Source: Chitinivibrionales bacterium | Lineage (GTDB): Bacteria > Fibrobacterota > Chitinivibrionia > Chitinivibrionales > FEN-1185 | Length of the DNA: 64,000 nt | NCBI GenBank assembly: GCA_035516255.1 | Contig: DATJAL010000045.1 | Span: forward strand, 1 to 64,000 | Direction: 5' to 3' | Shown: piece after piece, positions 18,021 through 27,417 of the stretch | Layout: each line of letters starts with the position of its first letter | Position numbering within the stretch: position 1 is the stretch's first letter | The notes under the pieces: generated by a model | What the model was told of the DNA's origin: nothing | What the model saw: only the letters and a program-made list of their open reading frames with translations | Databases searched by the model: none | Translations under genes and position numbers: made by a program

Positions 18021-18282
18021 AGTTTCTTAGGTTTAAAGCCCTTTAGCCTCAAAAAACCGGGTTTTATTTTCTCTGCATCAACAATAATTTCTTATCAACC
18101 CACCATCGTCCTCCCGCATTCCTGCTTTTCATTTGAGAACCTGACGACAGAAGCATAAAATCCTGTCCACAAATTTATTCCGATTCTTTTTAAAAATAAT
18201 AATAACCAAATTCCAGCAAATGCACAACCAATCTTCTATCAGCAAGTTACATTTATACATCTTTTCAAGAAAAATTTAATAG

Positions 18283-18311
18283 TTGACAATTTTATTAAAA
18301 GTCGTTATATT
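18283..18311 (+). promoter_or_regulatory. Sigma-70-type promoter for the efflux operon, with a candidate operator
   Basis: TTGACA (18283-18288), a 17-bp spacer and TATATT (18306-18311), ~49 bp before the TetR start. Directly downstream, CCGCCGGTCGG is an imperfect palindrome placed where a TetR-type repressor would block initiation. The promoter is near-consensus; the operator is a guess. Confidence 0.75.
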
Positions 18312-18359
18312 TAACCGCCGGTCGGAAAATAATACTCTACGTTAAAAAAGGATTGTTTT

Positions 18360-19013
18360 ATGGATCCCAAAGAAGCCCGTGAACTGGCAATCAAAGACGC
18401 CAAATGCGCGCTTATTCTGGATGCCGCCCATAAAATCTTCTCCGAAAAAGGATACCTTAACGCCCGACTTGAAGACATTGCCGCTGCGGCCGGTTTTTCC
18501 AAGCCCTCGCTGTACAGCTATTACCCGGACAAGGAGGCAATTTATATATCACTCGCGATTCGCGAGATCGAGGCCATGGCCGTAAAAGTCGAGGCAGCGG
18601 CCTCGACCGATGCTCCCTTTAATGTTATCCTCGAATCCATCATGCGCATCGTTTTTGAGAATTTTGCGCAAACACATTCATATTTCAGCACCATGTCCAA
18701 TTTCCAGGCCCTGCGCGCGGTCCGGGATGAAATGTCAAAACACCAGGAGCTCAGGGAACATTTTCATAAAATCATCGGACGCGAGCTTGACTTACTGGAA
18801 AAAGTAATCAAACGGGCGAGCGAAAAGGGTGAAATTGCCGGCGCTTCGGAAACAGGCGGGCTTTCATGGTTCATTCTTTCCCTTGTCCAGGGCGTGCACA
18901 TGCGGTCGTGGATGACCAGAAAGCCCCTCAGCGTGGATTCGGAGGTAAAACGGCTGGTCAATTTCATCATGCATGGAATTTCAAGCAATAAAACGAAGAC
19001 AGGCGGGGAGTGA
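18360..19013 (+). CDS. TetR-family repressor of the efflux operon
   Basis: 217 residues. N-terminal helix-turn-helix (ILDAAHKIFSEKGYLNARLEDIAAAAGFSKPSLYSYYPDKEAIY) is classic TetR; the rest is the helical ligand-binding part. ATG 18360 lies just downstream of a near-consensus promoter; ribosome site AAAAAGG is weak but adequate. The stop lies 2 nt before the TolC start, so it heads the efflux operon and probably autoregulates it. Confidence 0.92.
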   Translation: MDPKEARELAIKDAKCALILDAAHKIFSEKGYLNARLEDIAAAAGFSKPSLYSYYPDKEAIYISLAIREIEAMAVKVEAAASTDAPFNVILESIMRIVFENFAQTHSYFSTMSNFQALRAVRDEMSKHQELREHFHKIIGRELDLLEKVIKRASEKGEIAGASETGGLSWFILSLVQGVHMRSWMTRKPLSVDSEVKRLVNFIMHGISSNKTKTGGE

Positions 19014-19015
19014 TT

Positions 19016-20464
19016 ATGATCAGAAAAATGGCATGCACGTGTTTACTGACGGCCGTGGCGATGTTTTTTGCGGCAGGCGGGGCATTTGCAAACGACGTGG
19101 TGAAGCTGTCGCCGGAAAAATGCGTTGAGCTGGCCAAGACGCAAAGCATGTTCGTCAAGGCATCGCAGTACAACGTGAGGGCGCAGGAGAATGCCGTCAA
19201 GTCCGCCGCCACCGCGTTTCTGCCAACCTTAAGCGGCAGTGTGAGCGCCATGCACATTTATGACAAGCCGCAAATGGAACTGGGCGGCGGCGCCACCAGC
19301 GGTCTTGACTTTTCTTCAATTCCGAAAATTCCCGGCGTGACCGATTCCATCAACAGGGGTGATTTACAACTGATCAATCTGCTCATGCAGTCTTTCGCGA
19401 ATCTGAAAATTGAGACCCCGAACAACATCTACACCGGGTCGCTTAACGTTGAACAGCCGATTTTCATGGGCGGAAGGATCCTCAACGGGTACCTCGCCGC
19501 CAAATACGGCTATGAGGCGCAGAAATATTCACACGGCCGCTTGATCACGGAAATCGGTTTGAGCGCCGACAGGCTTTTCTGGGGATATGTGGGCGCGATC
19601 AAGGGGCTCGAGGCGGTGCAGGAGACAAGGCAGTGGTTTGAGACGCTCTTCAAGGACCAGCAGAAAATGTTCGACAACGGCCTCATCATCGAGCTCGACA
19701 TGCTCAACACGAAGATCCAGGTTGACAACTTCAAATTGACTGAAGAGAAAATGGACAACACCATACGGACGCTGGCCGACCAGTTGCTCCTGTTTGTCGG
19801 CCTTCCGCAGGGATCCGAGATCGATCCCGATACCACCATGCTGACCGCAGCAGACGCGGGTCCGGTTCCCGCCGTCGAGCCCGGTTCCGTTGACCAATGG
19901 GTCGCGGGACGCGAGGACCTTCTCGCAATGAACTGCCAGCTGAAGGCGTTGAAGTCACTCAAAAACCTTCAGCTGGGGGCTTATTTTCCCATGCTCACGG
20001 CCTTCGGCAGTTACGGCGCAAACAACCAGTATTCCACCGTTGAAGGGGACTTTCAAAAAAGCTCCTCGATCGGCGCGCAGCTTTCGTGGACCTTGGTTGA
20101 CTGGGGCAAGGCTTGGCGCGACGCGCAGAAGGTGCAGTGCCAGCTCCAGGCGGCGCAGTTGCAGGCCGACAACATGCGGGACCAGATACGGCTTAAATAT
20201 TTCGAGCTCGGCCGCAAGGTGGATGAAAGCAAAAAGGCCTGTACCATTGCGAAGGAGGACCTCGAAACGGCGCAGAAGGCGCTGAAGGTGGCCAAGCTCA
20301 AATACGACGCGCAATCCATCACGAACACGGAGCTGCTCAACGCGAGGAACCAGCTCACCGGGAAGATCGTCGCGTATGCCCAGGCCCGCATCAACCTTAT
20401 TCTTGCGGAAGAAGAATTTAAGATTGCACCGCTCGGCAGCGGCTCGGCCCAGCAAACGGAATAG
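19016..20464 (+). CDS. TolC-family outer membrane efflux protein
   Basis: 482 residues. ATG 19016 is chosen because GGGGAG lies at the right distance; it begins with a signal peptide (MIRKMACTCLLTAVAMFFAAGGAFA). Two OEP repeats are visible: VELAKTQSMFVKASQYNVRAQENAVKSAATAFLPTL, and the second with ALKVAKLKYDAQSITNTELLNARNQLTG. These form the trimeric outer-membrane channel and periplasmic tunnel. It works with the adaptor and RND pump downstream. Confidence 0.92.
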   Translation: MIRKMACTCLLTAVAMFFAAGGAFANDVVKLSPEKCVELAKTQSMFVKASQYNVRAQENAVKSAATAFLPTLSGSVSAMHIYDKPQMELGGGATSGLDFSSIPKIPGVTDSINRGDLQLINLLMQSFANLKIETPNNIYTGSLNVEQPIFMGGRILNGYLAAKYGYEAQKYSHGRLITEIGLSADRLFWGYVGAIKGLEAVQETRQWFETLFKDQQKMFDNGLIIELDMLNTKIQVDNFKLTEEKMDNTIRTLADQLLLFVGLPQGSEIDPDTTMLTAADAGPVPAVEPGSVDQWVAGREDLLAMNCQLKALKSLKNLQLGAYFPMLTAFGSYGANNQYSTVEGDFQKSSSIGAQLSWTLVDWGKAWRDAQKVQCQLQAAQLQADNMRDQIRLKYFELGRKVDESKKACTIAKEDLETAQKALKVAKLKYDAQSITNTELLNARNQLTGKIVAYAQARINLILAEEEFKIAPLGSGSAQQTE

Positions 20465-20522
20465 CGGTGCCGCTCACAACGAAACAACGGTTTGTACCAT
20501 ACTAAAACGAATAGGGGACCCG

Positions 20523-21587
20523 ATGAAAAAGAGAATTGTTGCCATCGCCTGCCTGTGCGGCGCTATTTCCCTTTCCTGCCTTGCCGGCTGCGGAACCATG
20601 GAGGACCTCGGCAAGAAGAAAGGGGCGACCCAGGCCGCTGCGGGGAAAATAAAATTGGACGTTACCGTCGGCACCGCGGTCAGGCAGACCCTGAACCAGG
20701 AACGCAAGCTCCTCGGCACGCTCGCGGCCTACCGCGAAACCGATCTTGCTCCTTTGTCAATGGGCGCGGCGACGCGCGTGCGGTATCTGCCGGTCAAGAT
20801 CGGCGACTACGTGAAACAGGGGCAGATCGTGGCCAAGATGGACGACGCGCAGTTCGTTTCAACCGACGCGCAGTTCCAGTCTGTCAAGTCTAACTACGAA
20901 CGGACCAAGGCGCTGTACGAATCGAACGCGGTCTCCAAGTCGCAGTTCGAGCAGGCCGAGGCCGCGTACGCGAGCATGAAGCGCCAGCTGGAAAACCAGG
21001 AGGAGAACACCGTGCTCAAGGCGCCGTTCTCCGGCATCGTCACCGCCAAGGCGGTGGAGGAGGGCGAGCTGTTTTCCACACCCATGACCCCGGGCACGTC
21101 CAAGGGCCTTCTGCGCATCAGCCAGCTCGATCCCCTCAAGATCGACCTGGACGTTGACGACCAGACCATTCAGTACGTCAAAAAAGGCATGCAGGTGCTG
21201 TTGACATTCGATAAAACGACGGACAGCATTCCGGTGTACGGAAAGGTCGAGTGGGTGAACCCCGTTGCCAATTCGATGAGCCGCACCTTCGGGGTGCGCA
21301 TCATCGTGCCGAACCCCGAACGCAAAATCTTGCCCGGCTATTTCGCCGAGGCGCACATCCTCATGGGGAAAAAGGAAAACTGCCTCACGGTGCCGCGCGA
21401 GGCCGTTGTTGAAGACAGGGTGTTCGTGATGAAAGACAACATCGCTGTCGCGAAAAAAGTCGAGACCGGCATGATCAACGACGACCTCGCCGAAATAACG
21501 TCGGGAATCAGCGACGGCGACGTTGTGGTGGTGACCGGCAACAAGGCGCTGCCCGACAGCGCGGCGGTGAATGTGGTGAGGAAGTAA
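20523..21587 (+). CDS. RND efflux periplasmic adaptor (MFP) lipoprotein
   Basis: 354 residues from ATG 20523 (AGGGGACCCG upstream). A lipoprotein signal ends at SCLAGC. Lipoyl-like half motifs (VRYLPVKIGDYVKQGQIVAKMD; LKAPFSGIVTAKAVEEGELF) flank an alpha-hairpin (~120-175); a beta-barrel and membrane-proximal domain follow (FGVRIIVPNPERKILPGYFA). It bridges the RND pump and TolC channel. The pump gene follows only after a 297-bp gap filled with repeats and a pseudogene. Confidence 0.93.
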   Translation: MKKRIVAIACLCGAISLSCLAGCGTMEDLGKKKGATQAAAGKIKLDVTVGTAVRQTLNQERKLLGTLAAYRETDLAPLSMGAATRVRYLPVKIGDYVKQGQIVAKMDDAQFVSTDAQFQSVKSNYERTKALYESNAVSKSQFEQAEAAYASMKRQLENQEENTVLKAPFSGIVTAKAVEEGELFSTPMTPGTSKGLLRISQLDPLKIDLDVDDQTIQYVKKGMQVLLTFDKTTDSIPVYGKVEWVNPVANSMSRTFGVRIIVPNPERKILPGYFAEAHILMGKKENCLTVPREAVVEDRVFVMKDNIAVAKKVETGMINDDLAEITSGISDGDVVVVTGNKALPDSAAVNVVRK

Positions 21588-21591
21588 AAAT

Positions 21592-21625
21592 TCACCACGG
21601 AGACACAGAGAACACAGAGAAAATT
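21592..21625. repeat. GCAGAGACGCAGAG-type repeat (family R2), copy 1
   Basis: CACCACGGAGACACAGAGAA followed by CACAGAGAAAA. This belongs to a widespread intergenic repeat (CACCGCAGAGACGCAGAG...AGAGAAAA) present four times in the window. Confidence 0.7.
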
Positions 21626-21654
21626 ATGATTGAAAAACCGATACTTTGATGCGT

Positions 21655-21680
21655 GTCATTCCCGCGAAGGCGGGAATCCA
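21655..21680. repeat. REP-like palindrome (family R1), copy 2
   Basis: Single hairpin GTCATTCCCGCGAAGGCGGG...AATCCA, without its mirror partner, 36 bp before the GIY-YIG remnant. Confidence 0.8.
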
Positions 21681-21716
21681 GTGAACGAACATGGAAAAAT
21701 GTCTTCTAAACAATAG

Positions 21717-21875
21717 TATAGATATTTCTTAGCGAGCAAACGAAACGGAACTCTTTACGCAGGTGTTACGAATGATCTTATCAAAAGAGTTTATCAACAT
21801 CGAAACGGCATAATGGATGGGTTCACGAAGAAATATTCTGTCCATGACCTTGTTTACTTTGACCCACTCAATTAG
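21717..21875 (+). pseudogene. Remnant of a GIY-YIG nuclease gene
   Basis: Reading from 21717 gives 52 codons: ...YFLASKRNGTLYAGVTND, then LIKRVYQHRNGIMDGFTKKY and SVHDLVYFD before TAG 21873. This matches the first half of small GIY-YIG (UPF0213/YhbQ-like) proteins: the LY-x-GVTNDL segment is the GIY-YIG core, and GFTKKY...LVYF follows in the family. There is no start codon (a TAG precedes directly), and the C-terminal half, including the catalytic Glu region, is missing. It sits between adaptor and pump genes next to an R1 palindrome; its stop lies 9 nt before the pump start. Assignment is from the pattern alone but the match is long. Confidence 0.75.
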
Positions 21876-21884
21876 GAAGAAACT

Positions 21885-24800
21885 ATGGCTGAAGAACAAA
21901 CCCAGAAAAGAATCAACCCTTTAGTCGAATTCTCCGTCAGCAAGCGCGTAACCATCACCATGCTCATCCTCATCGTCATGGTGTTCGGGTTCCTTGCGTT
22001 CACGCGGCTGCCGCTCGACATGTTCCCCGACATCTCGTACCCGGTCATCACCGTGGCGACCTCGTACACCGGCGTGGCGCCGGAAGAGGTGGAGCGGCTC
22101 GTGACCGTGCCGCTCGAGGGCGTTATCGCGGGCGTCAACGGCGTGAAGAAGGTGTCCTCCACCTCGTCGGAGGGGTATTCTTCCATCTCCGTCGAGTTCG
22201 AGTGGGGCACCAATCTTGACGCGGCAAGCCAGGACATCAAGGACTTCATCAGCAGGATCAAGGACTTTCTCCCGGACGGCGTGAGCGAGCCCATGGTGCT
22301 CAAGTTCAACATGTCCCAGATCCCGATCATGTTCTCCGGCGTGGCAGGCATCGATAACCCGTACAAGCTCAAGAAATACCTCGAGGATAACGTGCAGCAG
22401 CGCATCCAGCGGCTCGACGGCGTGGCCCAGGTTCTTGTATACGGCGGCAACGACCGCGAGATACAGATAGCCCTCGACCCCACGCGCCTCAAGGGCAAGG
22501 GCATCGGCGTTGACGGCGTGGTGAACGCCCTTCGCATGCAGAACATGAACACGCCGGCGGGCTACATGGTTAACGGCGGCACCGATTACCTCGTGCGCGC
22601 CATGGGCGAGTTCGCCAACGTGGACGACATCAAGAACGCCATCATCGGTGCCGCGGCCGACGGCACGCCCGTGCGGCTCTATGAAGTCGCGGAAGTCAAT
22701 GACACGTACAAGGAAAAGCGGAGTCTTTCGCGCATGAACGGCATGCCCACCGTGTTCCTCATCATTTCCAAGCAGAGCGGCGCCAACACGCTCAAGGTTT
22801 CGCAGCGGGTGAACAAGGAGATCGAGGCGATCAAGAAGGCGCATCCCATGCTGGTGTTCCATACCATTTTGGACCAGGGCGATCCGGTGAAGCGCGTGAC
22901 GGGCAGGACCATCCGCGAGGGGATCATCGGCGCCCTGCTCGCGGTGCTGCTGCTGTTCATCTTTCTCGGCAACATCAGGCCCACGCTCATCATCGCGGTG
23001 GCAATACCGCTTTCCATCATCACCACGTTCATCGCGCTGTACGCGGGCGGCTTCACGCTCAACCTCATGACGCTCGGCGGGTTCGCGCTCGGCATCGGGC
23101 GGCTCGTCGATGACGCCGTGGTGGTCATTGAAAATATCTACCGCCACCTCATGAGGGGCGAGCCGCCGGTGACCGCCGCGCGCAGGGGCGCAAGCGAGGT
23201 CAGCATGGCAATCGCGGCCTCGACGTTCACCACGATCATCGTGTTTCTGCCGCTGCTGTTTTCCACCGGCCTCGCCGGCCAGCTCACGCGCGGCCTGTGC
23301 CTCACCATCATGTTCGCGCTGCTCGCGAGCCTGTTCGTGGCGTTCACCATCGTTCCCATGCTTTCATCCGTGTTTTTCCGAAAGCCGAAAACAGACCGCG
23401 CGGCCTGGTTCGAAAATGTCAAGACGGGCTACGGCTCCTGGCTCTCGTGGGTGCTCGACCATCCGTGGATCACCGCCGGCATCGTGGCCGCGGTCCTCGT
23501 GGTAAGCCTCGGCGCCGGGGCCAAGTTCCTGGGCAAGGAATTCATGCCCGACTCCGACAACGGCATGATGGTGCTCAACGTGGAAATGCCGCAGGGCACT
23601 CCGCTCGAAGAGACCGCCTCGCTCACGGCGCAGCTCCAGAAGCTTCTGCAGTCTTATCCCGAGGTCGGGTTCGTGGGCGAGATGGTGGGCGCCGACGACG
23701 AGAACTCGAGCCACGGCGAGGGCGTGACCGGCCCGAACGGCGCGCAGGTGTTTGTGCGGCTGCTCAATCCCGACCAGCGTGACAAGACGCAGCAGCAGAT
23801 ACAGGACGATTTCCGCAAGCGCCTTCCCGAGCTCAAGAACGCGAAAATCACGCTCATGGCCATGTCCGGGTTCACCATGGGAAGCACCAAGCCGCTCACG
23901 ATCCACGTGTACGGCAACAACCTGGCAACCCTGCGCGACATCTCGCAGAACGTATTGAACGTGGTGAAAGCAATCCCGGGTGTCAAGGACGTGGAATCGT
24001 CGTTCTCAAAGGCAAGGCCGGAATACCATTTCGTCATCGACCGGCAGAAGGCGCTCATGTACGGCCTGATGCCCCTGCAGGTCCAGACGGCGCTCCAGGC
24101 GGCAAACCTCGGCAGCGTGGCCACACAGCTGCGCACCGGCGACGAGGAGATCGACGTGCGGGTCATTCTCGACAAGAGATTCAGGGACAAGCTCGACTAT
24201 CTCCAGCAACTGCCGCTCAAGACGCCGGCGGGCGTCACCATTCCGCTTTCCCAGGTGGCCACGGTGCTTCCGGCCGAGGGGCCCGTGGTGATCAAGCGAG
24301 ACAACAAGTTCCGCGTGGGCATCGTTGACGGCAACATCACGGACAGGCCGCTCGGCGCCATTGTCGCGGATGTCAAGACCCAGCTCGCGCCCATCGAGAA
24401 GTCGCTCCCCGCGGGATATTCCATTTCGTACAAGGGCGATTACGAGAACATGCAGGAAAGCTTCCAGCAGCTGGCCCTGGCGCTCGTGCTTGCGATCCTT
24501 CTCATTTACATGGTGATGGCCTCGCAGTTCGAGAGCCTGGTGCACCCGTTCACCATCATGTTCACCATCCCGCTCGCCGGCATCGGCGTGGTATGGATCC
24601 TGCTCCTGCTCGGCAAGACGCTTTCGATGGTTTCGTTCCTCGGCGTCATCATCCTCACCGGCATCGTGGTGAGCAACGGCATCGTCATGGTGGACTACAT
24701 CAACCAGTGCCGTCACGCCGGCATGGCCATACGCGACGCCATTCTCGAGGGATGCAAGACCCGCCTGCGGCCCGTGATCATCACCGCTGGCGCCACCATC

Positions 24801-24989
24801 ATCGCCATGATCCCCATGGGATTTTTCGGCGGCACCGAGGGCGCGGCCACGAGTCCCATGGCACTTTCGGTGATCGGCGGCCTCATCAGCGCGACGTTCC
24901 TCACGCTTTTCGTTGTGCCGCTGGTTTACAACGTGCTCGACCAGATCGGCGCATGGGTAAAGAGGGGTGTTAAAAGGGTGATCGGGTAA
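21885..24989 (+). CDS. RND-family efflux pump (AcrB/MexB-like)
   Basis: 1034 residues, normal for the family. N-terminal helix (VTITMLILIVMVFGFLAFTR LPLDMFPD region) is followed by two periplasmic porter loops and twelve membrane helices. The proton-relay acidic pair is present (GIGRLVDDAVVVIENIYRHL, near residue 407). The second half has GVVILTGIVV-like helices and PMGFFGGTEGAATSPMA. It exports drugs, lipids or metabolites with the adaptor and TolC. TAGGAAGAAACT provides the ribosome site. The upstream gap contains inserted repeats, so coupling with the adaptor gene may be weakened. Confidence 0.95.
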   Translation: MAEEQTQKRINPLVEFSVSKRVTITMLILIVMVFGFLAFTRLPLDMFPDISYPVITVATSYTGVAPEEVERLVTVPLEGVIAGVNGVKKVSSTSSEGYSSISVEFEWGTNLDAASQDIKDFISRIKDFLPDGVSEPMVLKFNMSQIPIMFSGVAGIDNPYKLKKYLEDNVQQRIQRLDGVAQVLVYGGNDREIQIALDPTRLKGKGIGVDGVVNALRMQNMNTPAGYMVNGGTDYLVRAMGEFANVDDIKNAIIGAAADGTPVRLYEVAEVNDTYKEKRSLSRMNGMPTVFLIISKQSGANTLKVSQRVNKEIEAIKKAHPMLVFHTILDQGDPVKRVTGRTIREGIIGALLAVLLLFIFLGNIRPTLIIAVAIPLSIITTFIALYAGGFTLNLMTLGGFALGIGRLVDDAVVVIENIYRHLMRGEPPVTAARRGASEVSMAIAASTFTTIIVFLPLLFSTGLAGQLTRGLCLTIMFALLASLFVAFTIVPMLSSVFFRKPKTDRAAWFENVKTGYGSWLSWVLDHPWITAGIVAAVLVVSLGAGAKFLGKEFMPDSDNGMMVLNVEMPQGTPLEETASLTAQLQKLLQSYPEVGFVGEMVGADDENSSHGEGVTGPNGAQVFVRLLNPDQRDKTQQQIQDDFRKRLPELKNAKITLMAMSGFTMGSTKPLTIHVYGNNLATLRDISQNVLNVVKAIPGVKDVESSFSKARPEYHFVIDRQKALMYGLMPLQVQTALQAANLGSVATQLRTGDEEIDVRVILDKRFRDKLDYLQQLPLKTPAGVTIPLSQVATVLPAEGPVVIKRDNKFRVGIVDGNITDRPLGAIVADVKTQLAPIEKSLPAGYSISYKGDYENMQESFQQLALALVLAILLIYMVMASQFESLVHPFTIMFTIPLAGIGVVWILLLLGKTLSMVSFLGVIILTGIVVSNGIVMVDYINQCRHAGMAIRDAILEGCKTRLRPVIITAGATIIAMIPMGFFGGTEGAATSPMALSVIGGLISATFLTLFVVPLVYNVLDQIGAWVKRGVKRVIG

Positions 24990-25102
24990 GAGTTGATGCG
25001 TTGAAAAGTTGACGAGTAAATGGGTGGGGGAACTCTTCGGTGTGGCAAGGATTTTGCAATATACCTTCCTTGGTTGGTCAGGGAGTCCCAAAGGGAGGTA
25101 CT

Positions 25103-25510
25103 ATGGACAGCACAAAAACAAACGGATTTAAATCTGAATATGTTCCCGGCGTGTGCAACATCGGACCTGCGGAAAGACGTTTGCGGAGAAAGTCTGGCTG
25201 GATAGGGATCGGCGTTGGCATCGGTTTGTGGGCAGCGCTTGCGTTCGTCAAAGCGCCGCAGGCATGGCGGCTGCTCGTTTTTTTTCCCGCAAGCCTCGCT
25301 GCGTCGGGATATCTCCAGTCCGCTTTTCATTTCTGCGCCAATTTCGGCATGCGGGGTGTTTTCAATTTTGGACCCGAAGTGGGGAAAACAGATACTGTTC
25401 TTCAGGCCGAATTCCGAAAGAAGGACCGGCGCAAGGCGTCGCTCATTCTGCTTTTGTCCGGTGTCATCGGTGCGATTGCGGCCGCTGCGGCCTTTTTGGT
25501 CAAAACTTAA
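25103..25510 (+). CDS. Small membrane protein with CNIG motif
   Basis: 135 residues. AAGGGAGGTACT precedes ATG 25103, fixing the start. A short N-terminal segment with VPGVCNIGPAERRLRR is followed by two hydrophobic hairpin helices (WIGIGVGIGLWAALAFV, AWRLLVFFPASLAASGYL), a HFCANFGMRGVFNFG loop, and a C-terminal helix (ILLLSGVIGAIAAAAAFLV). The Cys-containing loops on one side could bind metal. I know no function. The gene lies 26 bp before the ABC transporter genes. Confidence 0.72.
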   Translation: MDSTKTNGFKSEYVPGVCNIGPAERRLRRKSGWIGIGVGIGLWAALAFVKAPQAWRLLVFFPASLAASGYLQSAFHFCANFGMRGVFNFGPEVGKTDTVLQAEFRKKDRRKASLILLLSGVIGAIAAAAAFLVKT

Positions 25511-25535
25511 ACGGAAATGATTCGTTGATCCGTCT

Positions 25536-26528
25536 ATGATCGCCGTACAAACAGAAAATCTCGCCAAACGTTTCAAAAAATTCCTTGCGGTGGACGGCAT
25601 TTCCTTTACGGTGAATGAAGGGGAAGTGTTCGGGTTTCTCGGACCCAACGGCGCGGGCAAGACCACCACCATCAACATGCTTTCGACGCTGATCGCCCCG
25701 TCATCGGGCGGCGCCCGGATCATGGGTTACGATATTGTCAAGAAGCGCAACGAGGTCCGGCGGTCCATCGGTGTGGTGTTCCAGGACCCGGCCCTCGACA
25801 GCAGGCTCACCGGCCGGGAGAACCTGGAGTTCCACGCGCACATGTACGGCATGCCGGCGCGGGAGCGCAACGGCAGGATCGCTGAAGTACTCGCCCTCGT
25901 GGAGCTCGAAGACAAGGCGGCCGCCCGCGTGGAAACATATTCCGGCGGCATGAAGCGCAGGCTCGAAATCGCACGCGGCCTCATGCACCGGCCCAAGGTC
26001 CTGTTCCTCGACGAGCCTACCATAGGGCTCGATGCACAGACCCGGCGCCACATATGGACCTACGTCAAGAAACTCAATGCCGAAACCGGCATCACCATGA
26101 TCCTCACCACCCATTACATGGAGGAGGCCGATGCTCTCTCTCACCGGATCCTTATCCTCGACCGCGGCAGGATCGTGGCGCTCGACACGCCGTCGGCGCT
26201 CAAGGACGTTTTGGGCGGGGACGTGATCGAGCTCGGCATTGCGGGCGACACATCATCATTTGTCAATGCCATGCGCTCGGCCGGCTGGGTAAAGAGCGTT
26301 GCGGCGAACGATGGATGCGTGCGGCTCAGCCTCGAAAAGGCCGAACTGCACGTGGCGCCCGTGGTCCAGGCCGCGGCGGATCACGGCGTGGCGCTATCGT
26401 GTGTGAACATCAGAAAGCCGAGCCTGGACGATGTGTTCATCCATTTTACGGGCAAGACGATCCGCGAAGGCGGCAATGACGCAACAGAGGGAAAACCGTC
26501 CAGGCGCGGACACCGAAGGCGCAGGTAG
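25536..26528 (+). CDS. ABC-2 exporter ATP-binding protein (DrrA-like)
   Basis: 330 residues. Walker A GPNGAGKTTT, signature YSGGMKRRLEIARG, Walker B VLFLDEPTIGLD and switch His (ILTTHYMEEAD) are all intact. The extra C-terminal domain (~235-320) is that of drug/polysaccharide-type ABC-2 ATPases. The ribosome site is weak. The stop lies 3 nt before the permease, so both form one exporter. Substrate unknown. Confidence 0.92.
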   Translation: MIAVQTENLAKRFKKFLAVDGISFTVNEGEVFGFLGPNGAGKTTTINMLSTLIAPSSGGARIMGYDIVKKRNEVRRSIGVVFQDPALDSRLTGRENLEFHAHMYGMPARERNGRIAEVLALVELEDKAAARVETYSGGMKRRLEIARGLMHRPKVLFLDEPTIGLDAQTRRHIWTYVKKLNAETGITMILTTHYMEEADALSHRILILDRGRIVALDTPSALKDVLGGDVIELGIAGDTSSFVNAMRSAGWVKSVAANDGCVRLSLEKAELHVAPVVQAAADHGVALSCVNIRKPSLDDVFIHFTGKTIREGGNDATEGKPSRRGHRRRR

Positions 26529-26531
26529 GGC

Positions 26532-27293
26532 ATGCGGATTCTTCTCGTCATTTATATTCTGTGGCTCAGGGACATGAAACGCTTCATGCGGTCGCCGTCG
26601 CGCATCGTGGGCAGCGTCACGCTTCCGCTGCTCACGCTCGTGGCGCTCGGCGCGGGCTTCGGCCGAATGCCGATTCCCGGCATGAATTCGCCGAACTACC
26701 TTTCGTTCCTTGTGCCGGGCATGGTGGGGATGACCATCCTGTTCGGCGGCGTGTTTTCCGGCATGTCGGTCTTGTGGGACCGCCAGTACGGGTTTCTCAA
26801 GGAAATCATGGTGGCGCCGGTGCCGCGGGTCGCCATTGTTGTCGGCCGCATCACCAGCGGCAGCACGACCGGCGTGATCCAGGCCTCGGTCATCGCGCTC
26901 ATGGCGACGTTTCTCGGTTTTGCGCTTCCGTCCCTGCCCGGTTTTCTCCTTGCGCTGGTGTTCATGATCTTCATCTCGGTTATTTTTACGGGCATCGGCC
27001 TGGTGTTCGCCTCGCGCATGAAGGACGAGCAGGGGTTCGGGCTGATCATGAATTTTCTCATCCTGCCGTTTCTGTTTCTTTCCGGCGCCTTTGCGCCCAT
27101 CGGAAATCTGCCCGCGTGGGTGCGGACATTCTCCTATATCGATCCGCTCACCTACGGTGTGGAGGGCCTGCGCGCAGCCTTGCTCGGCTCTTCCGCGATC
27201 CCCCTCGTGCTGAGCTTCTCGGTGTGCGCGGCGTGCGCTTTGATGCTGGTGCTTGTCGGCGCGTGGTTCTTCGAGACGAGCGAAGCGGTGTGA
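26532..27293 (+). CDS. ABC-2 type permease
   Basis: 253 residues with six membrane helices and the ABC-2 signature region (FLILPFLFLSGAFAPIGNLP...IDPLTYGVEGLRAALLG), as in DrrB/NodJ-type permeases. It pairs with the ATPase immediately upstream. A GC stem with a T-run at 27379-27417 may end this transcript. Confidence 0.9.
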   Translation: MRILLVIYILWLRDMKRFMRSPSRIVGSVTLPLLTLVALGAGFGRMPIPGMNSPNYLSFLVPGMVGMTILFGGVFSGMSVLWDRQYGFLKEIMVAPVPRVAIVVGRITSGSTTGVIQASVIALMATFLGFALPSLPGFLLALVFMIFISVIFTGIGLVFASRMKDEQGFGLIMNFLILPFLFLSGAFAPIGNLPAWVRTFSYIDPLTYGVEGLRAALLGSSAIPLVLSFSVCAACALMLVLVGAWFFETSEAV

Positions 27294-27378
27294 GAAGTTA
27301 TAGCGGAAAGCGTTGACGGGTTAAGAGCTGAGACAAGAAAATACGGTTCAAAGTGAAGATTTTACGGAGGTGAATGTT

Positions 27379-27417
27379 GTTCCGTTAGCCTGCAACTTGG
27401 AACGCGGAACTTTTTTT
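27379..27417 (+). terminator. Possible terminator after the ABC exporter genes
   Basis: GTTCCG and CGGAAC can pair across a ~20-nt loop and are followed by seven Ts. The long loop makes this only moderately convincing. Confidence 0.4.
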
